Positions 1-10,105 of a stretch of 64,000 bases of DNA are shown one piece after another. The stretch is taken from positions 20,702,648-20,766,647 of the forward strand of contig AP025067.1 of assembly GCA_036186865.1 (NCBI GenBank). Direction: 5' to 3'. Within the stretch, counting starts at the first letter, position 1; each line of letters begins with the position of its first letter. The notes beneath the pieces are model-generated. The model ran no database searches. It saw only the letters and a program-made list of their open reading frames with translations, and was not told the origin of the DNA. This stretch comes from Eustoma russellianum (taxonomy: Eukaryota; Streptophyta; Magnoliopsida; Gentianales; Gentianaceae). A program made the translations under genes and the position numbers.

Positions 1-340
1 TTATAGCATGTGTCTAAGCCTTCATTATGCATATGTATGGCATGGGTTTATGAATATGAGCACGAATTGATGAGCACGAGGCTGTATGAACAGAATGTGA
101 TTGCTGGACAGTTTTTCCAGTTTAAAAGACAAGTCCGTGCATGCATGTTATGATGCATTTGTTCACGAGTCGCATAATACATGTCATACATTGCACCATC
201 GTCACTTACATGATTTACGACATTGATTTTATGTGAAAGAAAGATGAAAAGCGTTTTCAAAAAGATGATTTTTGTTTTTAAAAGAACGCTTCCCCACCGG
301 TACCGTGTGTGAGTATGAACTTGGCCAGTAAGAACCCGCC

Positions 341-640
341 AGATCCGGGAGAATAGATCTGAACACCAGTAGATGACGTTACCGTTCCGAATCCGGGAAT
401 AATAGATTCGAAGGGGAGACATTACCGCCTCAGATCCGGGAAGATAGATCTGAACACCAGTAGATGACGTTACCGTTCCGAATCTGGGAATAATAGATTC
501 GAAGGGGAGACGTTACCGCCTCAGATCCGGGAAGATAGATCTGAACACCAGTAGATGACGTTACCGTTCCGAATCCGGAAATAATAGATTCGAAGGGGAG
601 ACGTTAGCGCCTCAGATCCGGGAAGATAGATCTGAACACT
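341..640. repeat. 91-bp tandem repeat, three full units plus a partial
   Basis: The word AGATCCGGGA recurs at 341, 432, 523 and 614, giving an exact period of 91 bp. Each unit has two halves, each an imperfect hairpin: TCAGATC...GATCTGA (7-bp arms) and CGAATC...GATTCG (6-bp arms), both with a loop starting CGGGAA. Units differ by a few substitutions. The array lies inside the Gypsy LTR. Confidence 0.9.
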
Positions 641-799
641 ATTGTTTTACGACGACGATGATTTAAAAGAAGAGCATGAAAGATCATATTTCCATTTTCA
701 TCTCAATGCATCACATGTACATATGCATGCATGTCATGTTTATGGAGTCATTGTGTAGTAACGCATGATAATTAGACTAAGTTGTCATGAATTCGTAGA

Positions 800-1375
800 A
801 CCTAAGTGTGACTTCCTTAAGTGATGATCCTTATTATGTTACGAATGGATGTGAGTTACAGTCATTACTGTTATATTCTGCATTAAGAGACGATCTTTGG
901 TTAGGTTATGATCTTCCTACATTAAGTGATGGTCCCTATCGAGTATTGGATGGAGGGCATTATGTGCAACTTTTGCATATTCATACGCATTGCATATGGT
1001 CATGAGCATGATGTTGAGTCTATTTGCACTAGGCTGTGTCATTAATTGCTTCGTGACTAAGTTATGATTTTATTGCCTTAACGACTAATGATTGAAGGGA
1101 TGAGATGCTAGCCAAATGCTAAAGCTAATGTTACATAGGTTATGATTCTCCTATCTCTCGTTACCTAAGTTACGATTTCACTACTGTTGATACGTAAGCT
1201 ATGATCCTATTCAGGACATTTAGGTCAAGTTATTATGAATTGGTAGCTCCTAGGTTATGATCTTTATTGAGTGGTGACCTTTTGTATGTCATGATCTTTA
1301 TTGAATGACGATCCTTTCATAAGCTATGATCTCTGTTAAGTTTCAATCTCTGTTAAGCTATGACCTTGGATATAT
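800..1375. repeat. degenerate short repeats (TTAAGTTATGAT-like) in the LTR
   Basis: Variants of taagttatgat / taggttatgatc / taagctatgatc recur about ten times at irregular spacing of roughly 30-60 bp. The pattern looks like an old tandem array within the LTR. No coding potential was found. Confidence 0.5.
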
Positions 1376-1924
1376 CTTGTGTTGACTTCTCACGAGTATT
1401 TAATGGAAGGTCAGGTATGTTCTAAACCGAATTTTGGGGGTTCGGCTCTTGTATGTATTTTCCAGTTAATGCATGATTGTTTATGGTATACTTGCTGGTG
1501 ACTTTGTCACTCACCCCCTATTTTTCCTCCCAGAGGCTGCAGGGAATAAAGTACAGTGGATTGAGGATGAGTCTAGGGTCCCATACCCATGAGCGCAGCG
1601 AGGAGTGGACGAATTTAGGAGACATGACTGGCCAGCTATGACTGATGACTGATGACGTATTTGAGATGGAAAACATTTGTTTTGTGACTCTCAATACTTT
1701 TGATTTGAGATGTAAACTATGAATGATCGTGTGGATGATTTTAATTTGAAGTTTTAAATTCTGACGCGGTTTCGCTTACTTATTTGCGTGTAAACGCGAA
1801 AATCCATGCATTATATCATGGATCATGATACGTATGGGACGACGCCTAGTACTCTCCTTAGTGAAGTACGGCAGGTGCACCGACTTCGGCGGGGCCGGGG
1901 TGCGGGGCGCCACAGTAACCTTCT

Positions 1925-2665
1925 TTTAAGATTTCAGCCTTGAGGCCGAGGCTCTTATTGCCTTTTAATGACAGAAGATTTCAGTATACAACCAAGGCTC
2001 TTCAAAGCCAGTTTAAAGAAGAGAAGATTTCGGACATGCCAAGACTCTTTAAAGCCAGTTCAACAGAGTTTAGAAAATATTTACAAGTGTCAAAAACATT
2101 TGCACAGTCAGGTGAGAAGAAGACATCCAAAGAATGTGTTGCTGAAGAAACTTGAACATGTTCCTATCAAGCAACAGAGATGAATGAATGTTTTTTTTCC
2201 TCGTTCAAAAATTTTAGTGCAGCAATCAAGAAGTAATAATTTACAAGAACTAAGACTTAAGTCTCGGAAGATTTCAGCTCGGCAGCTAAGGTTCTTCATA
2301 ACTCGTGAAGGTTTCAGCTCGACGCAAAGGTTCTTCAAGATCTATTGAAAAGATTTCAGCTTGGTGCTAAGGCTCTTCTCAGCCTAATTGAAAAACAAGA
2401 TTAAAAAACATGTTTGAATTTGAAGATTTCAACACAAAGCTAAGGCCCTTCATAGCCTATTAAAACAGATTTGAAAGTTACAAGATTTCAGCACAAAGGC
2501 TAAGGCTCTTGATTGCCTGTTATAAAACAAAAGATTTTAAAGTTGTGTGGGGTTGAAGATTTCAGCATAAGGCCAAGGCCCTTCATAGCATGTTAAAAGA
2601 TTTTGAAACAATGTGTGCAGTTGAAGATTTTTGCTTGAGGCAATGGCTCTTCACAACCCAGAATG
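1925..2665. repeat. degenerate array with a 35-bp core (GAAGATTTCAGC...AAGGCTCTTC)
   Basis: About ten copies of a core that begins gaagatttcagc and ends aaggctcttca(tagcc) lie at roughly 1928, 1975, 2021, 2267, 2308, 2348, 2422, 2480, 2554 and 2622. Spacers vary from a few to about 50 bp, with one longer gap at 2055-2265. Each core starts GAAGA and ends TCTTC, a short inverted pair. No protein frame is conserved across units. The origin is unknown; it could be a subrepeat of an old transposon. Confidence 0.7.
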
Positions 2666-3719
2666 ACATCATTAATGAAAGTAATTACAGCATATGATCC
2701 ACAAAGACTTTAGCCGGGCATTTCCCATATTCATGTTATAGCCAACATCTAAATCAGCATAGTCTACACTCATTTCCAGTTTGCAATTTATTCAAAGTGA
2801 GCAAGTTTTACACACAACAGAAGCAGAAATAGGGACAATTGCATATATACCCCACAACTATTGAATGGAAGCATAGGCCTTTCACAATATTTTGTGTCAG
2901 ACTGACCCTATTACCAACATTATTACTTAGAACATGATCACATAGCTTTTTCATGAAGGTTAACATAGAAGACATATGAGGATTCACCAAATGTCCACAC
3001 ATTTATATAACCAACGATTTCAAATAACCATCAATTCAAACTCCACATTAATCAAACACCAAATTTTTGAACGTTCAATAACCATTTTAATCCAACAGAA
3101 CATCATACAAAAAGGAACTTAGTTCAGTTGTTAACCCATGATATGAGAGACACACCTTACTAGACACATAGCAAGGCATTCGATCCATAAAGAAACATAG
3201 CACAATATTTCATGCCATTTATAAATATAAACAAATATTCAACAAGATACAATACTATGAGATAATGATCCACGACATTCAGAGGAAACAACTTATTACA
3301 GAGGATATAGGAACCATGAGCAATACTCAAAAACAGACCACTTGAACAATCATACAAATATTAATAGAACAAGAGTGGAGATTTTAACATCTAGAATGGG
3401 AGATTTAGTTCTAAGGAAAGAACTGAGAGATGACAGGACATCACAGGTTCCATTTTGCAACTTAACATATCATCGTCAATGAGTATAAAAGGCATACAAC
3501 CCTTGCTTAATCAATTAAAAAAGAAAATAAGCGTTCAACAGATACATATGTTTTAGGAGATAAACAAATGGAGAGGGAGGAAGAACAAGGATTTCAACAC
3601 CTGGATATTGGACACAGTCAAACACACTCGGACAAACCATCGAACACCTGGAGGTCATATGCAGGGTGTTATGTAGACCCGAAACATACTTTGATTCCTT
3701 CTTCTCCCATCAACCCAAT
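2666..3719. other. intergenic, nothing recognised
   Basis: AT-rich sequence with no gene I can support. The right 150 bp next to the PBS at 3720 may be residual internal sequence of the minus-strand Copia whose LTR lies at 3732-4045. Confidence 0.5.
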
Positions 3720-3731
3720 GCTCTGATACCA
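3720..3731 (-). other. primer-binding site of a minus-strand Copia remnant
   Basis: The plus strand reads gctctgatacca, the complement of TGGTATCAGAGC, which pairs with the 3' end of initiator-Met tRNA. It directly adjoins the LTR boundary TGTTGG at 3732. Confidence 0.75.
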
Positions 3732-4045
3732 TGTTGGATTTTCACATTAACGATCAAATGAAAAGAACAAATAAAACAAACTGAGAAGAAGAATATGGAA
3801 TCGAAAATTTTCACTCCAGCCATCAAATGAAGGAACTACAGAAATAAACTTAAGAAGAATAAAATGGAATCGTAAATGGAAGAAGAAGAAGAAATAGATT
3901 TTATTGCTTCTTACCTAGAGTATTTACAGCAGCAACAACGAATATATATATATAGACACACACAAACGAATAGAGGAAGAAGCTCTTCCATCAACTCTAC
4001 AAACTAATGAAGCCCAATGACTCAATGTCGTACAAGACTCCAACG
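3732..4045 (-). mobile_element. Copia-type LTR remnant, about 310 bp
   Basis: The plus strand starts TGTTGGAT immediately after the PBS complement and ends near ...gactccaac (4044), an approximate inverted match. Read on the minus strand it carries a TATA-like tract (tctatatatata, near 3945-3955), an AATAAAA signal and then ...AATCCAACA followed by the PBS, as in a 5' LTR. Only about 150 bp of possible internal sequence remains on its left and no partner LTR was found, so the element is truncated. Confidence 0.6.
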
Positions 4046-4423
4046 TTCCAATTTGCAGAGGAGAAAGGGATGTCACCCTGGATGGAGGGAGAAGATTGCA
4101 GCCGTACCCTATAATTCAGGAATAGACATATCTGATGGATAGAAGCCTTTCTCCTTTTTTGAGATGATGCCATCAACCAGATTTTTGGGGATTTCGTTTC
4201 AGCCCAAAAATGACACCTTATGCATATATTTTAATGTATATATTTTAAAATATTTACAACAAATATATATCTACTACAATATATATTTTCCAATAAATTT
4301 TAAAATATGTACAACAAATATATATATCTTCCAATACATATGACAGATAGTGTACACAATGTATGGCCTCCGTGATCAAACTTGTACACCATCGTCTCTG
4401 AACTTGCCTTTGTACTTGGATTC
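4046..4423. other. AT-rich intergenic spacer
   Basis: Contains repeated tatatatt / aaatatttacaacaaatata words around 4215-4325. No gene or clear element is seen. No further NUP160 exons were recognised to the left of 4424. Confidence 0.5.
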
Positions 4424-4580
4424 CTCAATAATTATGTTGTACGTTGTACTCAAGAACCTCATTTGATGAAAAAGAAGAGCAAGATGCATAATAGTGGACA
4501 CTTCTCAGTCTGATTAAATATGCTACCCCAGAAACTGTAACAGTGTAAAGCATGTACGGCTATACTGCACCAAATTTTGT
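4424..4580 (-). pseudogene. NUP160: NUP160-like exon 3 with in-frame stop
   Basis: The acceptor is ...TTCACAG at 4581. In the frame expected from exon 2 the exon reads TKFGAV, then TAG, then PYMLYTVTVSGVAYLIRLR and YYASCSSFSSNEVLEYNVQ, which matches the start of the beta-propeller domain of plant NUP160. A TGA follows HNY near 4424. The exact 3' end is not determined. Confidence 0.7.
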
Positions 4581-4705
4581 CTGTGAACAAGAGAATAACA
4601 CGAATGAACTGTACAGCTGAAACAGATAATTTTCTTGTCCAATTCAGAAGTTACTAAAATGTGCATACAAAATAAAGAGAAGAAAAAGTTATCCAGTAGA
4701 TAAAC

Positions 4706-4837
4706 CTCATTCTTGCATATGAATACATATGGAAAAATTGCCTCCGGGAACCAGATCTGCAATCCACATTTGGGAAATTTCCAGAACTCTCAAGTTCAAC
4801 TATCTCAACCACATTTGGTTGGTTCTTGCCAATTTTC
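4706..4837 (-). pseudogene. NUP160: NUP160-like exon 2 with a one-base frameshift
   Basis: Flanked by an acceptor (TTCCCAACAG, ending at 4838) and a donor (GAG/GTTTAT, at 4705). The first part reads KIGKNQPNVVEIVELESSGNFP and, after a one-base shift in a G run near 4768, GLQIWFPEAIFPYVFICKNE. Both parts align without gaps to consecutive segments of plant NUP160. Confidence 0.75.
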
Positions 4838-4938
4838 CTGTTGGGAAAAAAAAGAACTCGCAGTCATTATACTTTCGGCTTCCAAATAAGCAATACCTTG
4901 ACAGTTAGCACTATCAGCATGGTCTTCAAAGTCCAGTA

Positions 4939-4943
4939 AAAAA
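4939..4943. other. target-site duplication of SIRE-1, left (AAAAA)
   Basis: The five bases before the LTR start TGTTGTG are AAAAA. The same five bases follow the right LTR at 16357-16361. The run of A makes the exact boundary slightly ambiguous. Confidence 0.8.
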
Positions 4944-7730
4944 TGTTGTGATATATCATGTTTGAATGATTGCAAAATGCATATGTGATATGTGAGCATG
5001 TAGATTGTTGTGATATATTGCAAAATGCATATGTGAGCATGTATGTGTGTATAACGTTTAAAGTATATGTGTGCATGAGATTGAATTTATGAGCTAAATG
5101 TGAAATTGATTGAATGAATCAAGATTGAACAAGTTTGATTAAGATCATGAGATTGAACTTGGCCAATTCAATCACATGTCTAAATCAAGATATGTTCAAA
5201 CTGATCTTAGATGATATATATGCCAATACATGTTAATTATATGATCTAACCAAGCCTTGAAGTCACATGACTTACAATATAAGGCAAATTGCTCGGTTTA
5301 GTATCCTATTGCAGGTTTTGGTTCATATCTTGGGCAAATGAACTCCAAATTGAGTGATTCAAAAGCCCACATGATCCTTATTCAATTTAGAATCTAATTG
5401 GCTGAGGAAAAGCATGCTTGACACGGATAAAAACTGACTTGACACGGTGGTGAAGCTTATTGATCTTTATAAGGGCTATCTTGGTAATTTCACCATTTGG
5501 ACTTCTCATTCTTATTTGGTCTTCTTCCAACGGATTTATATGATCATATGACACTTTTATAAGTCATGTCACATCATGGCAAAAATGAATCTGGAGCAGC
5601 ACCATGTCTAGGTTCATCCTAGGACAAAATTCCTATTTTTGTGCTAAGGGGTATTCTGGTCTCTTCACTTGCCAATGGGTCTTCCAACGTGTTATATATT
5701 GTTTATATGATGTTTATATGTGTTTATGTCACATATGGTACGTGCCCTATATTTATGGAAATGGGCAGCATGGTATCTCAATTGGAATTCTTATATTATG
5801 GTGATCACATCTATGGTTTTCTTGGAATTCTTGGCATTCTTCATATGGTATTCTATGCTACATGTTGAAGACATAAATGACTATATATTATATGTGTGCA
5901 CACGGATACACATGGATATTGGCGCACAAACATTCAGATTTTGAACAAGTCAAAGCAAGTTAAAAGAAATCCTATTTTATTGCTGATTTCAAATGGTTAT
6001 CCTTGCATATATTTCAACGGCTACTTGGGTCAAAATTGGAGCAAAATTTCGTGTGATATATGGTCAAGGTTCAGATTATATTGTGTGACAAAAAGCAAGT
6101 CCTACAATGTAGCAAAGTTGGAGCAAAAATCTCTCAACCAAGAAAGCAAAACCAAACGGCTATATGTTCAAAGTTGAAGACTAATTCAAATTCAAAGTCA
6201 AGGTGATTTCTATCTATCTTTGAACTATTCTCCAATGCCTTGATTCTAGGCATTCCAACGTCCATTTGATGTTCAAAATGAGGAGCCAAATTTGTTCAAA
6301 ATACATGCCAATTCAGCTGCATACATGGCAAGTTATTTACACATGGACATTGCTGATTGGAGCTGCCTCTTAAACGTTCAAATGGAGTTATTTTCCACCT
6401 CAGCTCCAACGTCTATAATGGATAAAATGAAGGATAAAAGTTCAGATTGGAAGACCATTTCAAAGCATCAAAAGATCAACTTTATCTTGAAAGTCAAATG
6501 CTGAATTTGAATAGCTAGAAAGGTGCTGAAATCTCTCAATCTTCTCAACCATTCCAACGTCTCTTTGAGGAGCCTTTAGGCTGTCCTCTTGGCTATAAAT
6601 AGCTCCAAAGATGAAGAGCAAAAGTGCACCAACGAAAACAAAAGAAAGCAAGCAAGACATTCAGCTCTTTGTCTCCATTCTTCTCTTCTATTCTTCTATA
6701 TTGAAGAACACATTTGCAGCAAGCTTTATGATTGTATAGTTCTTCATTTCTTGTCATTTCAACACCTTTTAAACGACATATTGTAAAGGAGAAGCTGGTG
6801 TATAAAGCTTACTCCTTAGAGGTGAGCAAAAGGTGCAAAGGTGCAAAGGTGAAACAAACTAGTGCTGATTTTCAGTTTTGGTGCAGCCTCTTGAAGAAGT
6901 TGGTGAAAAGCTTCTTCCTTTGGCTTTGTAAGGTGATTTTGGTGTTTGGTGTTTAGTGAAATCCAAGAGAAGGTGTCTCTTGGGACTGGAGTAGGTCACA
7001 TTGACCGAACCAGGATAATTCCTTGTGTTCTTTACTTATTTTCTGCACTTACTGTTTTCTGCCTGAGAATTACACTAACTTGGCACGCATAATTGAACAA
7101 GCAAACAGTCTTAGAATTGCATGAATTTTGGATATATTATACTTCAATGTGTTAGCTTTCATTAGCCGCAAGAATCACTAAATTCTAAGGAGTTTAGCAT
7201 ATTCAAATCGTCTTCACAAAATTGTTGCTACATTCTGTGAACAATTCTGACCAGTGTGCAAAACTTGTTCAATTTGAATAGGTTATCCTGCGAATCTTGA
7301 AGTGAGCCTTATATCAAATTAAACTAGACATCATAAGGTTTAATTTGACATAAGATTCATCAAAATAGCACGGGTAGATTTTGAGATATCATCGTTTGAA
7401 GTTAAGCTAACATTCTGCCTGAAACTGCCAGAATTGCACACTTTACTTTTCTTGCTTATTTGAACGTGCTAACTTGCTTGGAATTGACTGAAATTTTTAT
7501 GACATACTATAAACATTCTAAACTTGATCTCTGCCAAGTTTGAGAGCTTGCACAGGTGTATAAGTGGTTCAACCAAAGCACTCAAAACATTGAACTGTTT
7601 CTGGAAATTCCAGAATCTGAGGCTAAAGAGGCAAAGGGGTCTTCAAACAAGCTTTTGAAGGTAATTGTAGTGTAATTTCCGCTAACCCACTATTCACCCC
7701 CCCCTCTAGTGGTGCTATACAGGTCCAACA
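4944..7730 (+). repeat. 5' LTR of SIRE-1
   Basis: Starts TGTTGTGATA and ends GGTCCAACA, followed by AT and the PBS. A TATA box (TATAAATA) lies at 6594-6601, so the transcribed part probably begins about 30 bp later. It carries a 690-bp GT...AG-bounded segment (6849-7538) that SIRE-2 lacks. Short reading frames in this LTR recur identically in the 3' copy only because the LTRs are duplicates. Confidence 0.95.
6594..6601 (+). promoter_or_regulatory. TATA box of the SIRE-1 5' LTR
   Basis: TATAAATA in the context cttggctataaatagctcc. The same context is present in the 3' LTR (15221-15228) and, on the minus strand, in both SIRE-2 LTRs (27841-27848, 35932-35939). This conservation between diverged LTRs supports a core promoter. 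Confidence 0.75.
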
Positions 7731-7732
7731 AT

Positions 7733-7744
7733 TGGTATCAGAGC
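7733..7744 (+). other. primer-binding site of SIRE-1
   Basis: TGGTATCAGAGC, two bases after the 5' LTR end, complementary to the 3' end of plant initiator-Met tRNA. Confidence 0.92.
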
Positions 7745-7916
7745 AAGGTTGAGCACCATATTCTTATTTGAGCTGAAAACAGTTTACACTCCAAGTTGCA
7801 AAGTTGCTGGAAATTTTCTGGTTGTCTTATATTCTTCATTTTTGGTATCTACAACAAGGTGACACTTTCTTTCCTTCTTATAAGTGTTTTAAACGTTTTC
7901 TCACACACTAAGAAGC

Positions 7917-10037
7917 ATGTCTAAGTCACACATGAAAATAGAATTAGAAGGCATGTCCACACAAAGACCACCTCTTTTTGATGGAGAAAACTTTAGTCAT
8001 TGGAAACTTAGGATGAAATTGTTCTTAATGGCTATTGATATAGACTTGTGGTCTATCATTGAAGATGGACCTTATGTGCCTACTAAGCATGTTATAATTG
8101 ATGGCTTATCACAAGAAGTTGAGAAATATAGAAAAGATTGGAGTGATGAAGATAAAAAGAAAATGAGTCTTAATGCTAAAGCAATGCAATTATTGTTGAA
8201 TGGTTTAAGTAGGAGTGAATCTGCCTATGTCTCTTCATGTTTAAGTGCAAAGGATATGTGGAAATGTCTTGAAATGAAGCATGAAGGAACTAATCAAGTA
8301 AAGGAATCAAAGATTAACATGTTAATGACTACACTTGAAACATTTCATTTACTGCCTAATGAATCAATTGTTGATATGGATTTAAGGCTTACAAACTTAT
8401 ACAACTCACTTGAATCCCTTGGTAAAACGTTTTTGATGAAAGAAAAAGTGCAAAAAGTTTTGAGAAGTTTGCCAATTGAATGGGATGCCAAAGTTAGTGC
8501 CATTGAAGAAAGCAAAGATCTTTCTCAAATAAAACTTGATGAATTGATAGGCTCTTTAAAAGTTTATGAAAACAAGTTGAATATAAGAAAGGCTGAAACT
8601 AGTAACAAGTCTAAATCACTTGCATTTGTAACAAATGAACCCGAATCATCTAATCAAGCCGAGTATGAAAGTGATGATGAAAGTGATGAAGAAGACATAA
8701 TGTTGTTAGCTAGGCGTTTAAGGAAGTTTTTCAAGAAAAGACCAACTAAAAGACAAGCAAAATCAGCCGCCCCTATCAATGTGAAATCTAACAAACAAGA
8801 TGGTAAATGGTATGATAAAGAACTTAAGTGTTATGAATGTGGCAAACAAGGACACATCTCATATGATTGTCCAAACAAGAACAAAAACCGTGACATGGAT
8901 GAAAAGACAAGGACAAAAACTAGGGTAGAACCTATGCAAAGGAGGAAGAAAGCTCTCAAGGCAAGTTCAAGCACTTGGGATGACACATCTTCATCCGAAT
9001 CCGAGGAAGAACCTGAAGTTGCACAAACATGTTTGGCTTCAAAGTCTACAAATGAGGTAACATTCGATTCTGATTCTGAATGTGATTTTACTCAAGATGA
9101 ATTGTTGGATGAATTAGAAAAGTTGCATGATAGATATAAGAAGCTATCCAAGGAGAAGAAAAGAATAGTTGAGGAAAAGAACAAGTTGGAGACGTCTAAC
9201 TTGAATCTAACTTCTCAACTAGAAGTTCTTCAACTTGAATCATCTAACACTATTAGTTCAATGCAAAATCAGATTAAGGAACTTAAGAACAAACATGAAA
9301 ATGTGCAATGTGTGCAATGTGTTGATTACAACGTTTTAAAGTCTAAATTACATGAAATACAAACTGAATTTGAATCATTAAAAGCATGCAACCTAGACTT
9401 GAACAAATCTTTAGAACAATTTAAGAATGGTTCCAACATGTTAGACACTCTTATTGCATCTCAAAAGCATGGAAATGACAAACAAGGTCTTGGATATGTT
9501 AAAGAAGCTGAATACACACCTATGGAAACAACATTTGTATCATCTTCAACCAACATGAAATATAGGCCAAATGCATTTAGAAATAAACCTATTCTGCCCA
9601 CACCACCTTCATCACAAAGATTGCAAAATGAATCAACATATAGGAAGGCAAATACACCTAGAAACCATGCTTACATGTATACAAGAATGCCTAAACAAAG
9701 TAGTATGCAATCTGCTCAAGTTATGCCTTATATGCAACAACATGCTTATGTGAAGAACATGACATACTCTCGGCCTAAATCAGTTTACAACACACGGCCT
9801 AGACACACACAACATCTTACTTATACACGGCCAAGATATAACTCATATACATGGCAACATTCAAATGCATATAGAACTTACAATGCTTATCCAACTAGAC
9901 ATAAATGTGCAGCCCCTTTTCCATCATATTCTATGTATCAAAATCCACTATTTGATCATTATATGCAGCATGATTTTAACATTTCAAAACCAAGAAAGGT
10001 TGTTCAAGTTTGGGTACCTAAAGGTACACTAACATGA
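7917..10037 (+). CDS. gag: SIRE-1 Gag, 706 aa
   Basis: Capsid/nucleocapsid polyprotein that packages the element RNA into cytoplasmic particles. The N-terminus (PPLFDGENFSHWKLRM, about 18-33) starts the Copia-type Gag domain (DUF4219/UBN2-like). An acidic segment lies near 245-260. The zinc knuckle CYECGKQGHISYDC (CX2CX4HX4C) lies near 304-317. A long Lys/Glu/Leu-rich coiled coil covers about 395-465, and a Tyr/Arg-rich tail contains repeated Y-x-RPR motifs (about 610-660). The large Gag with coiled coil is typical of Sireviruses. The start was chosen as the first ATG after the PBS that opens the full frame. The TGA stop at 10035 falls inside the putative intron 10014-10105. The SIRE-2 Gag is 714 aa; the difference is an 8-residue indel in the tail repeats. 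Confidence 0.93.
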   Translation: MSKSHMKIELEGMSTQRPPLFDGENFSHWKLRMKLFLMAIDIDLWSIIEDGPYVPTKHVIIDGLSQEVEKYRKDWSDEDKKKMSLNAKAMQLLLNGLSRSESAYVSSCLSAKDMWKCLEMKHEGTNQVKESKINMLMTTLETFHLLPNESIVDMDLRLTNLYNSLESLGKTFLMKEKVQKVLRSLPIEWDAKVSAIEESKDLSQIKLDELIGSLKVYENKLNIRKAETSNKSKSLAFVTNEPESSNQAEYESDDESDEEDIMLLARRLRKFFKKRPTKRQAKSAAPINVKSNKQDGKWYDKELKCYECGKQGHISYDCPNKNKNRDMDEKTRTKTRVEPMQRRKKALKASSSTWDDTSSSESEEEPEVAQTCLASKSTNEVTFDSDSECDFTQDELLDELEKLHDRYKKLSKEKKRIVEEKNKLETSNLNLTSQLEVLQLESSNTISSMQNQIKELKNKHENVQCVQCVDYNVLKSKLHEIQTEFESLKACNLDLNKSLEQFKNGSNMLDTLIASQKHGNDKQGLGYVKEAEYTPMETTFVSSSTNMKYRPNAFRNKPILPTPPSSQRLQNESTYRKANTPRNHAYMYTRMPKQSSMQSAQVMPYMQQHAYVKNMTYSRPKSVYNTRPRHTQHLTYTRPRYNSYTWQHSNAYRTYNAYPTRHKCAAPFPSYSMYQNPLFDHYMQHDFNISKPRKVVQVWVPKGTLT

Positions 10038-10105
10038 ACTTAACTTGTCTAACCTTGAAAGGACCCAAAATCAAAGGGTACCTAAGTTGTTATTTATATT
10101 TGTAG
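10014..10105 (+). other. putative 92-nt intron joining gag to pol in SIRE-1
   Basis: The interval starts GTACCTAA directly after codon TGG (699) of gag and ends ATATTTGTAG in phase with pol: 33 sense codons lead to the first pol Met at 10205. It contains the gag stop, branch-like CTAAC words (about 10030 and 10052) and a T-rich 3' end. SIRE-2 keeps the same 92-nt interval (33100-33191, minus). Splicing is inference. Confidence 0.45.

Larger units (their letters stand above)
1..1914 (+). mobile_element. Gypsy LTR, partial (Tekay/Del-like), left edge outside window
   Basis: No protein-coding gene is supported here. The right end reads ...GGGGCGCCACA, a typical LTR-type CA end, and the preceding block (cgac-n-ctagtactctccttag-n-gtacgg) resembles the terminal block of another LTR end at 58440-58717 in this window. 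A segment with 'ctcaccccc' followed by 'cagaggctgcaggg' near 1510-1545 is common in LTRs of Tekay/Del-type chromoviruses. The sequence contains two internal repeat arrays (341-640 and about 800-1370). Whether this is a solo LTR or the 3' LTR of an element cannot be decided because the left side is cut. The lineage and the orientation are inference. Confidence 0.55.

Noticed and set aside
48..422. 124-codon minus-strand frame across the LTR repeat
   Set aside because: It runs through the tandem repeat, has no recognisable domain and no start context; judged to be chance.
341..640. CRISPR-like array
   Set aside because: Direct head-to-tail 91-bp units without unique spacers, in a plant LTR.
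3093..3099. TCCAACA as the outer end of a second minus-strand Copia LTR
   Set aside because: Sequence to its left does not match the LTR at 3732-4045.
5604..6956. Several short frames that recur identically at 14231-15583
   Set aside because: They lie in the two SIRE-1 LTRs; their conservation is due to LTR duplication, and they span the promoter region.
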